The notes: generated from the letters alone by a model not told the origin. Counted from the first letter of the stretch, positions 45,965-57,370 are shown. The stretch: 64,000 nt of DNA from Trichostrongylus colubriformis (GCA_963978905.1 OZ022261.1:26905686-26969685), one strand, 5' to 3'. A program made the numbers and translations.

Positions 45965-47885
45965 TCTAGAGCGGACGCCAGCAACGGCTCTATTCGCCCC
46001 TGTCGCGAGTCATAGTATTCCAACACCCTTCTGACTCCGGAAACTCGGAGCAGCTCTTTCCTCTCGTGTTGATTAAGGTGTGACCATCGGACCGGAAGTC
46101 ATCCACGTGCTCATTTGGCGTCTCGAGTGATCCAGTCGGTAACCATCCTGGTCCAACAGTCATCGTGATGTCGCATGACGTATCCGGCCCATATAATATT
46201 TCACCCCTTGTCAAATAAGGAGGCGTCCCTAATCTTTGCGTCGATGGAGTTCCACATTTCTCTCTGCACTTGCGTGTATCGGATTGCTCCGAGCATCGTC
46301 CTTTCGTGGCTACGTTGGATGACGCGAGGAGCATGCTCATCCTGCTTATGTAGGGCCAAGTCTCACAGCATATGGCAGGGCAGGATTTACAATAGAATCG
46401 AAGAGATGGGCGTGCAGCTGGATGTTCTTCGTCTTCTTCACTACTTTCTGGAAGGTTCTGAAGGCTCCCCGAGTCACTCTTTTCCTTCTGTCCCAAGCTT
46501 GGTACAGATAGCTGGATCATTCAATGACGTTCGTTCCGTTGAGCGTGAACGGGGTATCAGGTACCAGTCCGTTTCCTGTCATAGTCTCCAATATATTCAG
46601 CTGTGAACCGATTTTTTTAACCTACAGTCGAAATCGGATAGCGTCCGCTCCGCCTGCTGGGTTTGTTTTATGAGCACGGTGTCGTCGGCGAAGCGAAGGT
46701 GATGTAGACGCTGGCTGTCGACCTTCACCTCCATGCCTTTCCATTCCAGTTGACGTATGACTTTCTTTGTAGCTCCCCTTTGCGCATATCGATGTGACCT
46801 CCATGTAGAATGATGAAATTCTGGTCGTAAAGTTGCTGTAGAGTTCAAGAAGAACTTTTATGTACTGAATAGGTACAACCTGGATTCCCAGGGCTTCGAT
46901 GACCGCTTCTTTCTTAATAGAGTCTGAGGCTTTTGTCAAATCAGTAAATGTGAGACATAATCTAAATCTCCGAAACTCTGCTTGATCGCATGACTGTCCT
47001 CCGTCTGAAGTTCTGCCAGTCCTCTCCAAGGTGACCAAGGTAAGGAGCTTGTAGACAGAAGGCAGATGGACGGTAATTGTCAATGCGGATCTCCCTTCTT
47101 ATACAATAACATAGTCGTGCTGTTTTCCACGTGGAGAGTGTCCCGTATTCCGATAGGCAGCGTGTGAAAGTTTCGGTTGTGCTTCAGATGTTTCGGTTTG
47201 ATCCTATCAAGGCCGGCTGCCGTACCATTCTTAACCGACGAAATGGCGTGTCGGAACTCGTAAAAGAGAACTAAAGGAACCACATATCCATCCTGCTTCA
47301 GCCTCCAATGCTTCGGGAATCAGCACCTGTACCGTGCGGACGTCGGTTACCGGTTATTTTGGTCCTTCAATTGAAGAAACTTTGACGAATTGCGGATGCT
47401 CCTCCTAGCCTCTGCTGCTTCGCCAAGCACTGTTGCTCTCCTCTCCTTGTGATCTTCTTTCTTCGCCTCTCTGCATTTCTTCGCAAGTTCGGACGTCGGC
47501 TGGTAATCACTAGCGGCTTGAACGGCTCCTCGTTGGCATATCAGCTCGAAAGTATCCGAAGAAAGATGCCCCTACGTGACTCCCTAACTCTCTGCCCTTT
47601 TAGCACTATCGTGAAGATGTTCAACAAGCCGGCTGTCCGTCAATGTTTTCGATAAAGGAAACCTCTCCTATACCTGCGAGAGGAAACAATTAAGTCCAGT
47701 TGATGACTGCCTAGGGTCCCAGCTCCTTGGAATTCGCAGCTCTTTCTCCACATTTCGAAGAAGAATCTTACGGCGTTGAGTTGAAGATCTGATCCCGTAT
47801 AAAACTTCGGAGCAACAACTACGTAGGTCAAGCAAAACCATTAAAGTGACGGGATCGATCTCGTTATGGAATTGTCCACCGGGTC
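45965..47885 (-). pseudogene. RTE-type LINE, second copy, 5' truncated
   Basis: It is homologous to 15505-18239 over its whole length, and the match ends at about 47885 within the endonuclease domain (near VVAPKFYTGSDLQLNAVRFF), so the copy is 5' truncated as is common for LINEs. The RT block VKNGTAAGLDRIKPKHLKH lies near 47240. LTFTDLTKASDSIKKEAVIE near 46950 follows. The catalytic block RLHHLRFADDTVLI near 46700 is intact. Several frameshifts break the ORF. At 46160 it shows the empty site for the MITE carried by the first copy. Confidence 0.85.
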
Positions 47886-48426
47886 TCCCAAATCCGAATA
47901 CCGAAGGAGACCGATAAAATGTCGGAGTAGCCACGTAACTGAGTTGTTGGCTAGAAAGTAAATAACAGATACTGGAAATAGCGATCCAAATCCCCAGCCA
48001 CACTCTCCTTTGCTTCATGGGTGAAGAGTCAATGTAAAGTAATGGTAGCAGAGCGTATTATAACGCAACTTTCTAGGCTTAGATAGGGGAAGAAGCTATG
48101 GAATGGATGAACTAGGTCCTTTTGTTAAAGATATTTCTACGTGAAAGGTGGTCCGCACAGGTTGATTCCTCTAATGCTCTTCCTCAACATTCATCCGGAA
48201 CGAATGTCGTTAGCCATTCCAGCCTATTCCGGCATGGGTGCATGTGAAGGGAATGCCCGTACGACACGAATTAGGCGGTATTGCTTAGATGTTCGCGCAC
48301 AGGTGATCGAATTCCCCCTCTAAGCGAATTTTCAGCCAAATCCAGTTTAGCCCATCTTCGGAAAAGTGAGGGTGACCAGGGGATAAAAGGGTCGTTTTTG
48401 AATTTCTTCTACAAAAAATCCTGCAG

Positions 48427-48773
48427 GGTGCGATAGGTCCCAGTACAAGGAAACGTTCAGAAGTGGAAGAAAGAACAGCTTTATCATTCAGATAAACGTC
48501 CATAACTTCCTGCAGAGAATCGTTTGGCAGATATTGAACACAGGTTTGAAATCAGCGTCTAAAAGGGCATCAAGTGACATGCTCTTTCATTGCAAATGGC
48601 CACTTCTACCTGTTATCCTTTCCTTGTGAGTAATGTTAGTAGTTATAAATAAAGTGGCCGAGTGAATGATGGGGTTAGAAATTATAAATAAAGTGGCCGA
48701 GTGAATGATAGGTGCGATAGATCCCACTACAAGGAAACGTTCAGAAGTGAAAGAAAAGCACTTATTGGCAATG
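48427..48773 (+). repeat. Pair of direct repeats plus a short tandem duplication
   Basis: GGTGCGATAGGTCCCAGTAC and AAGGAAACGTTCAGAAGTGG at 48428 recur at 48711 with few changes. Between them a 26-28 bp unit (TAAATAAAGTGGCCGAGTGA) is repeated twice, at about 48646 and 48683. Confidence 0.6.
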
Positions 48774-49074
48774 AAACACAAAACACAAAAAAAAGCTGCA
48801 CCGGCGTGGAGCAAACGCACAACCCCAATCCTGCAGGTCTGGAACAGTACCAGTGAGCCACGGCAGTCGATGCCGGCGTTGCAATGCCGTGATTATGGCA
48901 AAGTGCCTCGCCAATGAGATGCCACAGGCAAACTTTGACCCCTCGTGACTCCCATCGGAATATCATTTTGCAATTTTGGCTTTCACAGTTATAATCAGTA
49001 GTCGGAGCTCTATCGATCCACGTCTTATTTCAAAGTTCCATGGGAAGTTGAAGCCCTTTCCTTGTAAGACCCAC

Positions 49075-49166
49075 CTATAGCGGAGCGCATAGTTCGCACA
49101 CACCGCGTTGCACGCCACTCGTCGCGGTGCAAAATCCTGATATAAGGGTACACACCCCACCATGGG
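49075..49166. repeat. Half copy of MITE family B
   Basis: GCGCATAGTTCGCACACACC through GCGGTGCAAAATCCTGATAT and AAGGGTACACACCCC matches one arm of the family B elements. No opposite arm is present. Confidence 0.55.
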
Positions 49167-49436
49167 CGCACAGCACACCGAGAATCACTCAGGTGAAGCT
49201 GGGATAAAATTTGCGATCCAACTGGTATTCGTCAACGATCATCTTATCATGTCACTTCATCATTCAAGTAGATCAGGCTTCTCCTGTTCTGACATTCTTT
49301 ATTACCTCTAATAGTTTTCTTGAAACAGCATCCACTTGGATAGGTCTCGTTAAGGTGCGGCACGTCGCGATGGCTAGGCGGACCGCACATCCTTTTTTAT
49401 GTTCCACTAAGGGGTTCTGAGTCGCCTCTTTTTATA

Positions 49437-49674
49437 GTGTGCACCCTTTTGTCAGAATTCCGCATCACGATGTACGACTTGGGACGTGGTGTATGCAATC
49501 TATGCGCGCCGCTACAGTTGGGTCTCAGAGCGATTGAAAGGTAATGCTATGGCGCCATACACAGTTGACTTGTAATCGCTTCGGGGCTCAATACCTCGGC
49601 ACCTTTAGCTTGTCCGAATCGCTTCGCTTGAGACATGCCGCGGTGTAAAACCCTGACATAAGAGTATACATCTC
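49437..49674. repeat. MITE family B
   Basis: Inverted ends GTGTGCACCCTTTTGTCAG at about 49437 and CTGACATAAGAGTATACATC near 49655 enclose the family hallmark ATCTATGCGCGCCGC and the GATTGAAAGGTAATGC / TGACTTGTAATCGCT centre, closest to the copy in the RTE element. Confidence 0.7.
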
Positions 49675-50212
49675 TTCCTTCGTGCTCTTTGCTGGGTATA
49701 GCTCAGGCCACGCCTTTTTCTTCTTCACATTAGGTCTGCATACTGTACAACGGTGCATATTATCATATAACAGAATGAGCTATGGGAGGATCTGCAATGG
49801 ATTTGGACTTGTCTGTACCCTGCAGGCAATCATAAGAACCACATGGCTGAAGGATGCAACGCGATTTCGAACCCGGTTAGCCAGTACAAGACATGTGCAT
49901 TCGAACTTGAAGTAAAAATAAGTGAAGGCTTCCAACAATGAGTCTCATACATTTCGTGAATCTTAACCTGCTGCGTACTGATGTGGTGGATGGAACTGCA
50001 AAATGGTCCAAACTTCAGAGGGGGGTCCATCATCAACAATGAATTTAGATTCCCGAGGTGATGATAGTACATTATTACTTTACAGTCAAGTTCATATTAG
50101 CCCTAGCTCGCCCTTTGCTGGGCGCAGGTATGTGACTGCAGTTAAAATTGAAGAGTGATTAATCGTGTTTGCTTTGCCAAACGAGGTTAGTAGGTGGATC
50201 AATTTTGTTTTT

Positions 50213-50250
50213 GGCCTGACGTTTCGACCCTTTCGTCGTCTTCAGAGGCC
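50213..50250 (-). ncRNA. Hammerhead-ribozyme-like motif downstream of Penelope copy 1
   Basis: Read on the minus strand: GGCCT stem, CTGAAGA core, CGACGAAAGGGTCG stem-loop, then AAACGTC and AGGCC. This matches the minimal type I hammerhead layout (CUGANGA, stem II, GAAA, short stem III, cleavage after a UH) with stem I fully paired. The base pair next to the core in stem II is imperfect. Penelope-like elements are known to carry minimal hammerheads, so the position about 240 nt past the GIY-YIG frame fits. Activity is inferred only. Confidence 0.4.
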
Positions 50251-51520
50251 TAAAAAGTGGTTCGAAATGTGCTGACCCTTGACTTACCCGATCAAGCGCC
50301 AAAAACCCCTAGCATTTCGGACTTACCCACTCAATCCATGAAGAGTCGAATAGACGAAAGAAGGAAAGTGAACTCACCCCGTGATCCACCGTGAGTGGTA
50401 GGAAGTCGCTACCGACTCGTGTTAGTATAATGTGCGTCTGAGAATCACTATACAGCGGTGCTGACAAATGACGATACTGTCAGTCGCGACATCATTCTAA
50501 CCCACAGAGCGGTACAAACGGCAGGAATTCACTTGTGATTGAAGGACACTCATATCTGTTGTTCATTATTGGAATCTTTGCGGATATCCAAAACGCTTCT
50601 AATGCCTTCCTAGATGAAATCTCGGCCTCATGTGACAGAATTTTGCACTTCACGTCAAAATCATTCCCGCTGTGCTGTTCACGTCTGTGCCCCAAGTGGA
50701 GTTGTTATTGATCCCCTTCTCTTACTGGCAAGACGTTCATTTATACGCGTTATCAAAACGCGGCCGGTCTCTCCAATATACTTGCCATTGCACGCCCTAC
50801 ATTCAATCTCATAAACCACACCGGATTTTGTACAGTCTCCTATCTTGCCGTAGGGGCAAATCACGCAATGCTCCGAAACACATTCGCAATCGTAGAGCCT
50901 GTTCCGTACCAGCTGACGTTTGATGTTGCCGTTCGGAATATTGACAAGAACGACATCGTTTTGAAGCTGAGCACGAACTAGGCATCGACGTATCGCTGAG
51001 GAGAATGTGTCAGAGATAAAGGGCAGACAAAAGGTATGCGGTCTTGGAAGGGCGATCCTCGTCTTCTATGATCAGGAAATGTTTTAACGTGGTACGATGG
51101 TTGAGTATGGCCGTTTCGAGCAGCTAAACAAGAAGCCAGCGCGACTGATTCTCGTCTTTCGTCGTTGCCCGTGCACACCGCTGTGGCTGTCTTGAACATG
51201 TTCTTAACAACAGCTCTCTTTACAGCAAGGGGGTGGGCCGATTTTGCGTGGATCGGGATATTCTTAGAACTTCCTTTTCGGTATCACTTGACGCTGATCA
51301 TATCGTCGAACACCTTCACCTGGGTGTTAAGGTAAGGGAGCCAACCATTCGTTGGTGTCTCTCGAGTGAGCTTGATGTACTGAGATTGTTCGTTAAGAAT
51401 ACGAAAGCATTCATCCATCTCAGACTGCGCTGATGTTATGATGAAACAGTCATCGATGTATCTGCAGTACATCACTGGCATACGAGCCAGCACCGGTTCT
51501 TCGATTCTACTCATGAAGCT
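50251..51520 (-). pseudogene. Penelope-like element copy 1 (RT plus GIY-YIG), truncated
   Basis: The minus strand encodes the 3' two thirds of a Penelope-like retroelement. FMSRIEEPVLARMPVMYCRY and IDDCFIIT (RT catalytic YIDD) are near 51500-51440. FDDMISVKWYRK follows. MFKTATAVCTGNDERRESVA is near 51190, then the finger-like CVICPYGKIGDC. The GIY-YIG endonuclease GVVYEIECRACNGKYIGETG is near 50820-50760, continuing to ITTPLG. The frame then breaks by a 2-nt loss and resumes as HRREQHSGNDFDVKCKILSH. Sequence before RT motif C is missing; homology with copy 2 stops at about 51520, where the two copies meet head to head. Confidence 0.85.
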
Positions 51521-52730
51521 TTCCTAACCAATGCGAGATCATTCCTTGACCACCTACACAGCGCCCGAATTCGCCCTGGCTACGCTGTAGAGTCATTCTA
51601 CGTCACCTCTTTATATACAAATGTCCAAAACGACATGGCCCTACAAGCATTGTCCGAAATGCTTGATAGGCATCATAGTAACATTAACACCTTTGGACTT
51701 CAGAGGAATCACATCATGACTCTGGTCAAGGAGTGTCTTAGTTGTAACATATTTAAATGGTCAGGTTCGCACTACTCTTAAATAAGAGGTTTAACTATGG
51801 GTCAGCGGCCCGCACCGGTACTTGCGATATGCTTCATGAGTAGAATCGAAGAACCGGTGCTGGCTCGTATGCCAATGATGTACTGCAGATGCATCGATGA
51901 CTGTTTCATCATAACATCAACGCAGTCTGAGATGGATGAATGCTTTCGTATTCTTAACGAACAATCTCAGTACATCAGTACATCAAGCTCACTCGAGAGA
52001 CACCAACGAATGGTTGGCTCCCTTACCTTAACACCCAGGGAAAGGTGTCCGACGATATGATCAGCGTCAAGTGGTACCGAAAAGGAAGTTCTAAGAATAT
52101 CCTGATCCACGCAAAATCGGCCCACCCCATTGCTGTAAAGAGAGCAGTTGTTAAGAACATGTTCAAGACTGCCACAGCGGTGTGCACGGGCAACGACGAA
52201 AGACGAGAATCAGTCGCGCTGGCTTCTTGTATAGCTGCTCGAAACGGCCATACTAAACCATCGTACCACGTTAAAACATTTCCTGATCATAGAAGACGAG
52301 GATCGCCCTTCCAAGACCGCATACCTTTTGTCTGCCCTTTATCTCTGACACATTCTCCTCAGCAATACGTCGATGCCTAGTTCGTGCTCAGCTTCAAAAC
52401 GATGTCGTTCTTGTCAATATTCCGAACGGCAACATCAAACGTCAGCTGGTACGGAACAGGCTCTACGATTGCGAACGTGTTGCGGAGAATTGCGTGATTT
52501 GCCCCTACGGCAAGATAGGAGACTGTACAAAATCCGGTGTGGTTTATGAGATTGAATGTAGGGCGTGCAATGGCAAGTATATTGGGGAGACCGGCCGCGT
52601 TTTGATAACGCGTATAAATGAACGTCTTGCCAGTAAGAGAAGGGGATCAATAACAACTCCACTTGGAAGGCACAGACGTGAACAGCACAGCGGGAATGAT
52701 TTTGATGTGAAGTGCAAAATTCTGTCACAT
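51521..52730 (+). pseudogene. Penelope-like element copy 2 (RT plus GIY-YIG), inverted partner
   Basis: The plus strand starts further upstream in the RT than copy 1: FYVTSLYTNVQNDMALQALS near 51600, then a stop (TAA near 51779) before IRGLTMGQRPAPVLAICFMS. The catalytic loop reads YCRCIDDCF, so Tyr of YIDD is Cys. An 8-nt tandem duplication (AGTACATC) near 51970 shifts the frame. MFKTATAVCTGNDERRESVA follows near 52160. The linker PHTFCLPFISDTFSSAIRRC lies in another frame near 52320. The GIY-YIG domain GVVYEIECRACNGKYIGETG runs to HRREQHSGNDFDVKCKILSH near 52720. Identity with copy 1 is very high, so the pair is young as a structure though dead as a gene. Confidence 0.85.
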
Positions 52731-52867
52731 TCGGGGGTTCGCCTTTGTCGGAGCCTCAACCAGATCCAGAGAATAGGCCACTATACTCTGGAGAGTTTGG
52801 AGTGATTAACTTGATAAGTCCTATCCCGTGGATCTGGTTAAGGCTCCGACGAAGGCGAACCCGCCGA
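52731..52867. repeat. Inverted repeat at the 3' flank of Penelope copy 2
   Basis: About 38-bp arms: GGGTTCGCCTTTGTCGGAGC (within 52731-52768) pairs with 52829-52867 with two or three mismatches, across a 60-nt loop. Copy 1 has no such sequence at this point. Confidence 0.75.
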
Positions 52868-52877
52868 AACGTTGGCC
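52842..52877 (+). ncRNA. Hammerhead-ribozyme-like motif past Penelope copy 2
   Basis: GGCT, CCGACGA, A plus GGCGAACCCGCC stem-loop, GAAA, CGTT, GGCC follows the minimal hammerhead order, with GGCT/GGCC as stem I. One core base differs (CCGA in place of CUGA). It overlaps the right arm of the inverted repeat at 52731-52867. Confidence 0.35.
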
Positions 52878-52879
52878 AG

Positions 52880-53875
52880 TGAAATTTACAAATTGTTAAC
52901 AACCTCCGTGCAGTTCAAACCAAAAAAAGACTATCTTTGAATAATAATATGTGTGTTAGTTACAGACCAGTGAATATGTGATACCATCGATTATCGATTG
53001 CCAGGCTCTTCAGGCTGCATGTGAACGGGCGAGCTCACTAGGAGTGTTTGACATGCTTGAGGACCTTCCGATAAAGATCGACGACTGTAAGAAAGCCGCA
53101 TGTTGACAGCGCTCAGCTCTGACTCTCACAACTTTCTATCCTCCAACTCATCTCAACTCTGCCTGATGCTGTTTTCAAAGTACCGTGAATATTCCTTCTT
53201 ACAGCTAATCATCAGGAAACCTTGTCAGGATTTTCGTTCTGGCAAAAAACTACTTTTTCCATATGCGATTAATAGCTCTGGGCTGAGAGAAAATATGTGT
53301 TTGTAAATTTTGTTTTCCAAAATTTTCTGGTAGCTCCTGTAGGTCGTTCGTTAAAGGACACCTATTACTCTTAACTCATTCATTTCGGTTTCCAATATCT
53401 ACAGATTATCAAAATGTCGCAAATATTTTTCTGCATCCTAACACCTATGCAAACAAGAAAAACATATGCTAACGAGTAGTGTAAAACCATTTTGTTGACT
53501 CAGGGCTGGTCCAAGTGGTGAAACCTTTGGCTCAGGGTGTTGACTTTCGAGGAAGCCACTCCAAGCACAGCCGCAGACATATGTATCCTATTCTCAGTCA
53601 ATTCATCATTCCGTATCATTACACATATCAGCTGAATCTGTTGAGCGTTTCGACTGTTTTAGGTTATAGGTTTTTAGTCATAACTAATACACACCCTAAT
53701 GATCCATATAAATAATAAGACAAGTGCAACTTACCAAATCTGTGGGTATTCCATTTTATGCATCCTGGACTCATCTGTGACCTCCGGCAATATTCTATCA
53801 AAGTCAGCCTTGGCATAGAATACTCATGTAGGGGATAATAAATAATTTGATCAGCTGAGAGGAGGTGTTGCAGAT
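52880..53875. other. Stretch without a supported gene
   Basis: No exon or element recognised on either strand. Confidence 0.3.
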
Positions 53876-53942
53876 AATTCCACCTCGTCGAGCTTCATTT
53901 CGTCACCATTCATGACGAAATGAAGCTGGACGAGGTGGAATT
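53876..53942. repeat. 30-bp stem hairpin, miRNA-precursor size
   Basis: AATTCCACCTCGTCGAGCTT plus ten more bases at 53876-53905 pairs with 53913-53942 with a single mismatch across a 7-nt loop. No transposon ends or coding frame surround it. Confidence 0.8.
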
Positions 53943-55424
53943 TTGACAAAACTTTCTTTTTCCCGCTCTGCCTCCTCACTTGTCAACCATACTTCTACGG
54001 GCGTGGTAGAAGGTCCTTATGGCAAATCCTTGAAGGCAATTAAAAGAAGTTGTTGAGCAGGACGCAAGGAGCTGGCTTTACATGAAATTTTGTCCTTGAG
54101 TTCTACACCCATCATGTGAATTTAATACAATTAAATATAGAACTTCTGGAACAATGGGCAGTAGTTGCACCTTATCGAATCGTGCTTTTCGAAGCTGGCA
54201 ATCAAAGATACCGATGTTCTTTTTTTGTTTCACCTCAGACAGTTTGCTTATACTCGACATCCAGCAGATGTGTCATTTTCTATCCGTTTATAGTGTGAAC
54301 GATAAAGGTGCATATCTAACGAGTATCATTCACCAATAAACCACGAGGTGTTTATTGCTCCATCCGCAGCATTATTTACTATTTCCCGCTGCAACACCTG
54401 GTGATCCATCGCAGAAGTAGTGCAGGAGGAGCCGATGCGGTGTCGGATAGCGCGATTGGCGGCGTTTTCACGACAAGTCAAAACTGAAAACAGCACTGCA
54501 TGGTGCCGCAATGGCCCTTCGTGCACCACACTCGTTCATTTTCTGAGGAAAATTGCTCTAGAAACTGTAAAATGTTTTATTCCACTATTTAATCCCATGC
54601 TTGATAAATACGGGTGGTCCAGAAAAAATCGAAACATTGAGCCTTAGTCTGAATCAGTCTAAGCCACAATGGAGGGAGCTCTCACGTATCTCATAAATGA
54701 CCTTAATTTGACTCACTTGATTAAAACTCATAGCGTATGTGGCGGTGGTGAAGTGTGCCCTGGTTGATCAGCTCTCTCGCACTTTTCTCAGCTCTCTAGC
54801 ACTGTACTCTTGAGACGGGCATTGTTCAAACACAACCGCTTTCTCGTCACGGCTGCCATGGTGGCATGATTTTCACTTCGTTCGCCGTTTAGCACTGCTC
54901 GTACTCACTCCAACGCGCACTTACATGAAGATGAGATTCCTTCACGAACGATCACTTAATCGTATCTGAGAAGAGAATGTCATTATAAAAGGAGAACAGT
55001 TCGTACATAGTGACTCGCAAATATGTTTTAAAGCCAATTCCCATAGATTAGCGTGCACTTCCGCTCATCTCTTTGCTGCCTAATGCTCGCTCACTACCTT
55101 TTCGCGATCTTCAAAGTATGTTGACAGGAATGTTGCAGTGTGGGAGGAAGCATTGCTATTTCATGCACATATATGAGTTCGGCTCTTTCCATGGGGAGAT
55201 CATTTACCTGAACATTCTTATGACGCTTCACAGGAATTGTGTATCTAGCTATTGGTTCCAGATTTAATTTTCACAGTTTCGATTTTACCACTTTTCCACT
55301 TGCATTCAAAGCATTGTCAAATGATGTAGAGAAGAAACAAAAAAGTAGCGGAGATGAATAAATAGTAGTGGGAGGAAAATTCAGGTGATCTAGAAGTCTT
55401 TCACAGTAATTACGACGTACATAC

Positions 55425-55543
55425 CCGAGACAATCGTTCCAACGCGCTTGCAGGGCGGAGCCATGCGTAGTTGCCTTCAGCGTAAGCTGTTCCCTAAAAG
55501 ACGACGGTATTGATCGTGGCAACGCTTCAGAGAGCTGTTGTCG
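55425..55543 (-). CDS. Possible exon of an unidentified minus-strand gene
   Basis: Between acceptor TGATCGCAG and donor CTCGG/GTATGT the minus strand reads RQQLSEALPRSIPSSFREQL, then TLKATTHGSALQARWNDCL, 39 codons plus two bases. Composition looks coding and the donor is strong, the acceptor weaker. No neighbour exon was joined. It lies 140 bp from, and divergent to, the small secreted-peptide gene. Confidence 0.3.
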
Positions 55544-55682
55544 CTGCGATCACGTTGTCGAGTATGAATGCAGCATCAGTTACAATTACAAGTGCATCGT
55601 TGCATTAGACTGATCAATATCGTTCTGTCTTGCTAATCGGAATAATGTTTGGAACTTTAACGTAATCGCAATCAAATTTCAG

Positions 55683-55986
55683 ATGCTTCTCACGTGGGTC
55701 ATTCTGTTACCATTATCCTTAGCATCGATATGTCCACTAAAAGGGCATCAAGTTTGTAATATAAGGAACGAAGAGTATTTCCATGAAGACAACAAACATC
55801 AGTGCACCTGCGCTGTCACCGTAGCATCAGTACGTTTTCATTTTGGCTGGATTACTAAAATCCTTAGTGTCTTTTGATATGCCCAAAAAAGCAAGTTGCC
55901 GAATTATTTAATAGAAATCAGCGTACTGCGACACTCTTTATTATTTATTACCTTTCCCTCTAACCATAAAATTACAGTGTAGCTGA
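55683..55986 (+). CDS. 51-aa secreted cysteine-containing peptide
   Basis: ATG at 55683 directly follows the acceptor AAATTTCAG, as in trans-spliced nematode genes. Exon 1 (55683-55829) encodes signal peptide MLLTWVILLPLSLAS, then CPLKGHQVCNIRNEEYFHED and HQCTCAVTVAS, donor TCA/GTACGT. Exon 2 follows the pyrimidine-rich acceptor ending AAATTACAG at 55977 and adds Cys-Ser and TGA (55978-55986). AATAAA at 56062-56067 is well placed for the message end. The mature peptide has about 35 residues and five Cys, including a C-x-C. It resembles, loosely, the C..C..C-x-C arrangement of the genes at 9504 and 21418. Probably exported; role unknown. Confidence 0.6.
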
Positions 55987-56067
55987 AACTGCAGGTGAAA
56001 TGAATATGTTGAAGAACCAAACCAATCGTTTTTTTATTCAAATTACTGGAAACAAAGAACAAATAAA

Positions 56068-57180
56068 ACAAGAGCAAGTCATCTAAGATGAAAAGTGTAT
56101 GAAACTGTAATTGACCAGTGGAACAGGCCAGCCACTGTTATTTCCCTACTACCATCCTCAACAAAATATGATCAACGACTCCGCTGAGTAGCTAATGAGA
56201 GCAGTCCAAATGCGATAATACTGTATATGGGGCCTACACATAACTCCACTTGATTTTGTCGCATTAAAGCAGCAAATTTCTTAGCGAACATTATGATGTA
56301 AATTATGAATTTTAGTTATCAATATGGTTACCAGCTTTAGTGTAATCCCTGACCGCCTGAGGATGTGCTACATTGTGATCGTAATCCATCGGTATCATCG
56401 GTTCCTCGGGTGTCTGCTCTTGCTACTATCTACTGCTGCCGAATAGCAAAGCTACCGTTGTCTTCCGTGCTTGCCTCGTCCTCGAACGTTCGGCGTCAAG
56501 GCTGTACAGGCAAGCCACCGCGCCGCGCGTGTTGGGTCATCGCACGCGACTTGTACCTTGCTGGTCCCGTTGTGAATTCACCGCATTCTTATGGGCATTG
56601 CCGCCCCTTCTTCACGTGCTGAGCTAGTTTTACTGCCTTGATGCCTATTCAGCTCGGCAAATCTCTCAAGAGTTCTGAGACTTCATCGCAAAACGGCTAC
56701 ATTATAGGATTCGTTGGACGATCGCCCATCTTTCATCTCGTAAAGACTTTCTTCTTATTTTGTGATGCCGCCCCTGCTTTATACATATCTGCTGGTTTAA
56801 CTGTAACTCCTGCATGAAATGCAGTCTGTTAGCTGTTCTTCATAGAGCTGATTATATTGGGTTGGGGAATAAGTCCCCGCGGTTTTTCTACCCCGTTTTT
56901 CACTTTGTTTCCTTCATCTTTCGACAAAGCTTATATATGACTTGGATAGACACCAAAACAAAAAGTCCCTGAAAGAGATTTAAGGTATTACGGACAAGTG
57001 TACTTATGCGATGTCGCTCGATACTATACACGTTTAGGCAGCAGTGCCGAGAAAATCTCAAGAAGATGTAGCAAATGTCGCTTCGGTCCCTCTTGCCGCA
57101 TATATTAGAGATCCACGATACAGCATCACTATTGTTTTAGAGAAAAGAGAAAGGAACTTGGGCACTACACTCGAATCGAA
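56068..57180. other. Stretch without a supported gene
   Basis: Only a possible lone mariner-type end (TTGGGTTGGGGAATAAGTCC at 56867) was noticed; no partner end was found. Confidence 0.3.
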
Positions 57181-57184
57181 TCGG

Positions 57185-57370
57185 ATGTGATGTCTACCGC
57201 GAGGACAGAATGTTCTAGTGGGCGCTTGTCGCGTGCGGCGCGATGGGTGCGACCATGGACGCCGTATTTGTTGGAGTACACCGTCATCTCTTTAGGACCC
57301 AACCAATACGGCGACTCTAGCTCGCACCAATCGCATCCCACGCCGGATGCTGCAACGCAAATTTTCTGTG
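57185..57370. repeat. Diverged MITE of family B type
   Basis: Inverted blocks GCGCGATGGGTGCGACCATG GACGCCGTATT and AATACGGCGACTCTAGCTCG CACCAATCGC pair around a short centre, with the GGACCCAACCAATACGG motif shared with family B. The outer ends are weak. Confidence 0.5.

Noticed and set aside
56867..56900. Mariner-like terminal sequence TTGGGTTGGGGAATAAGTCC
   Set aside because: No inverted partner end and no transposase remnant were found nearby.
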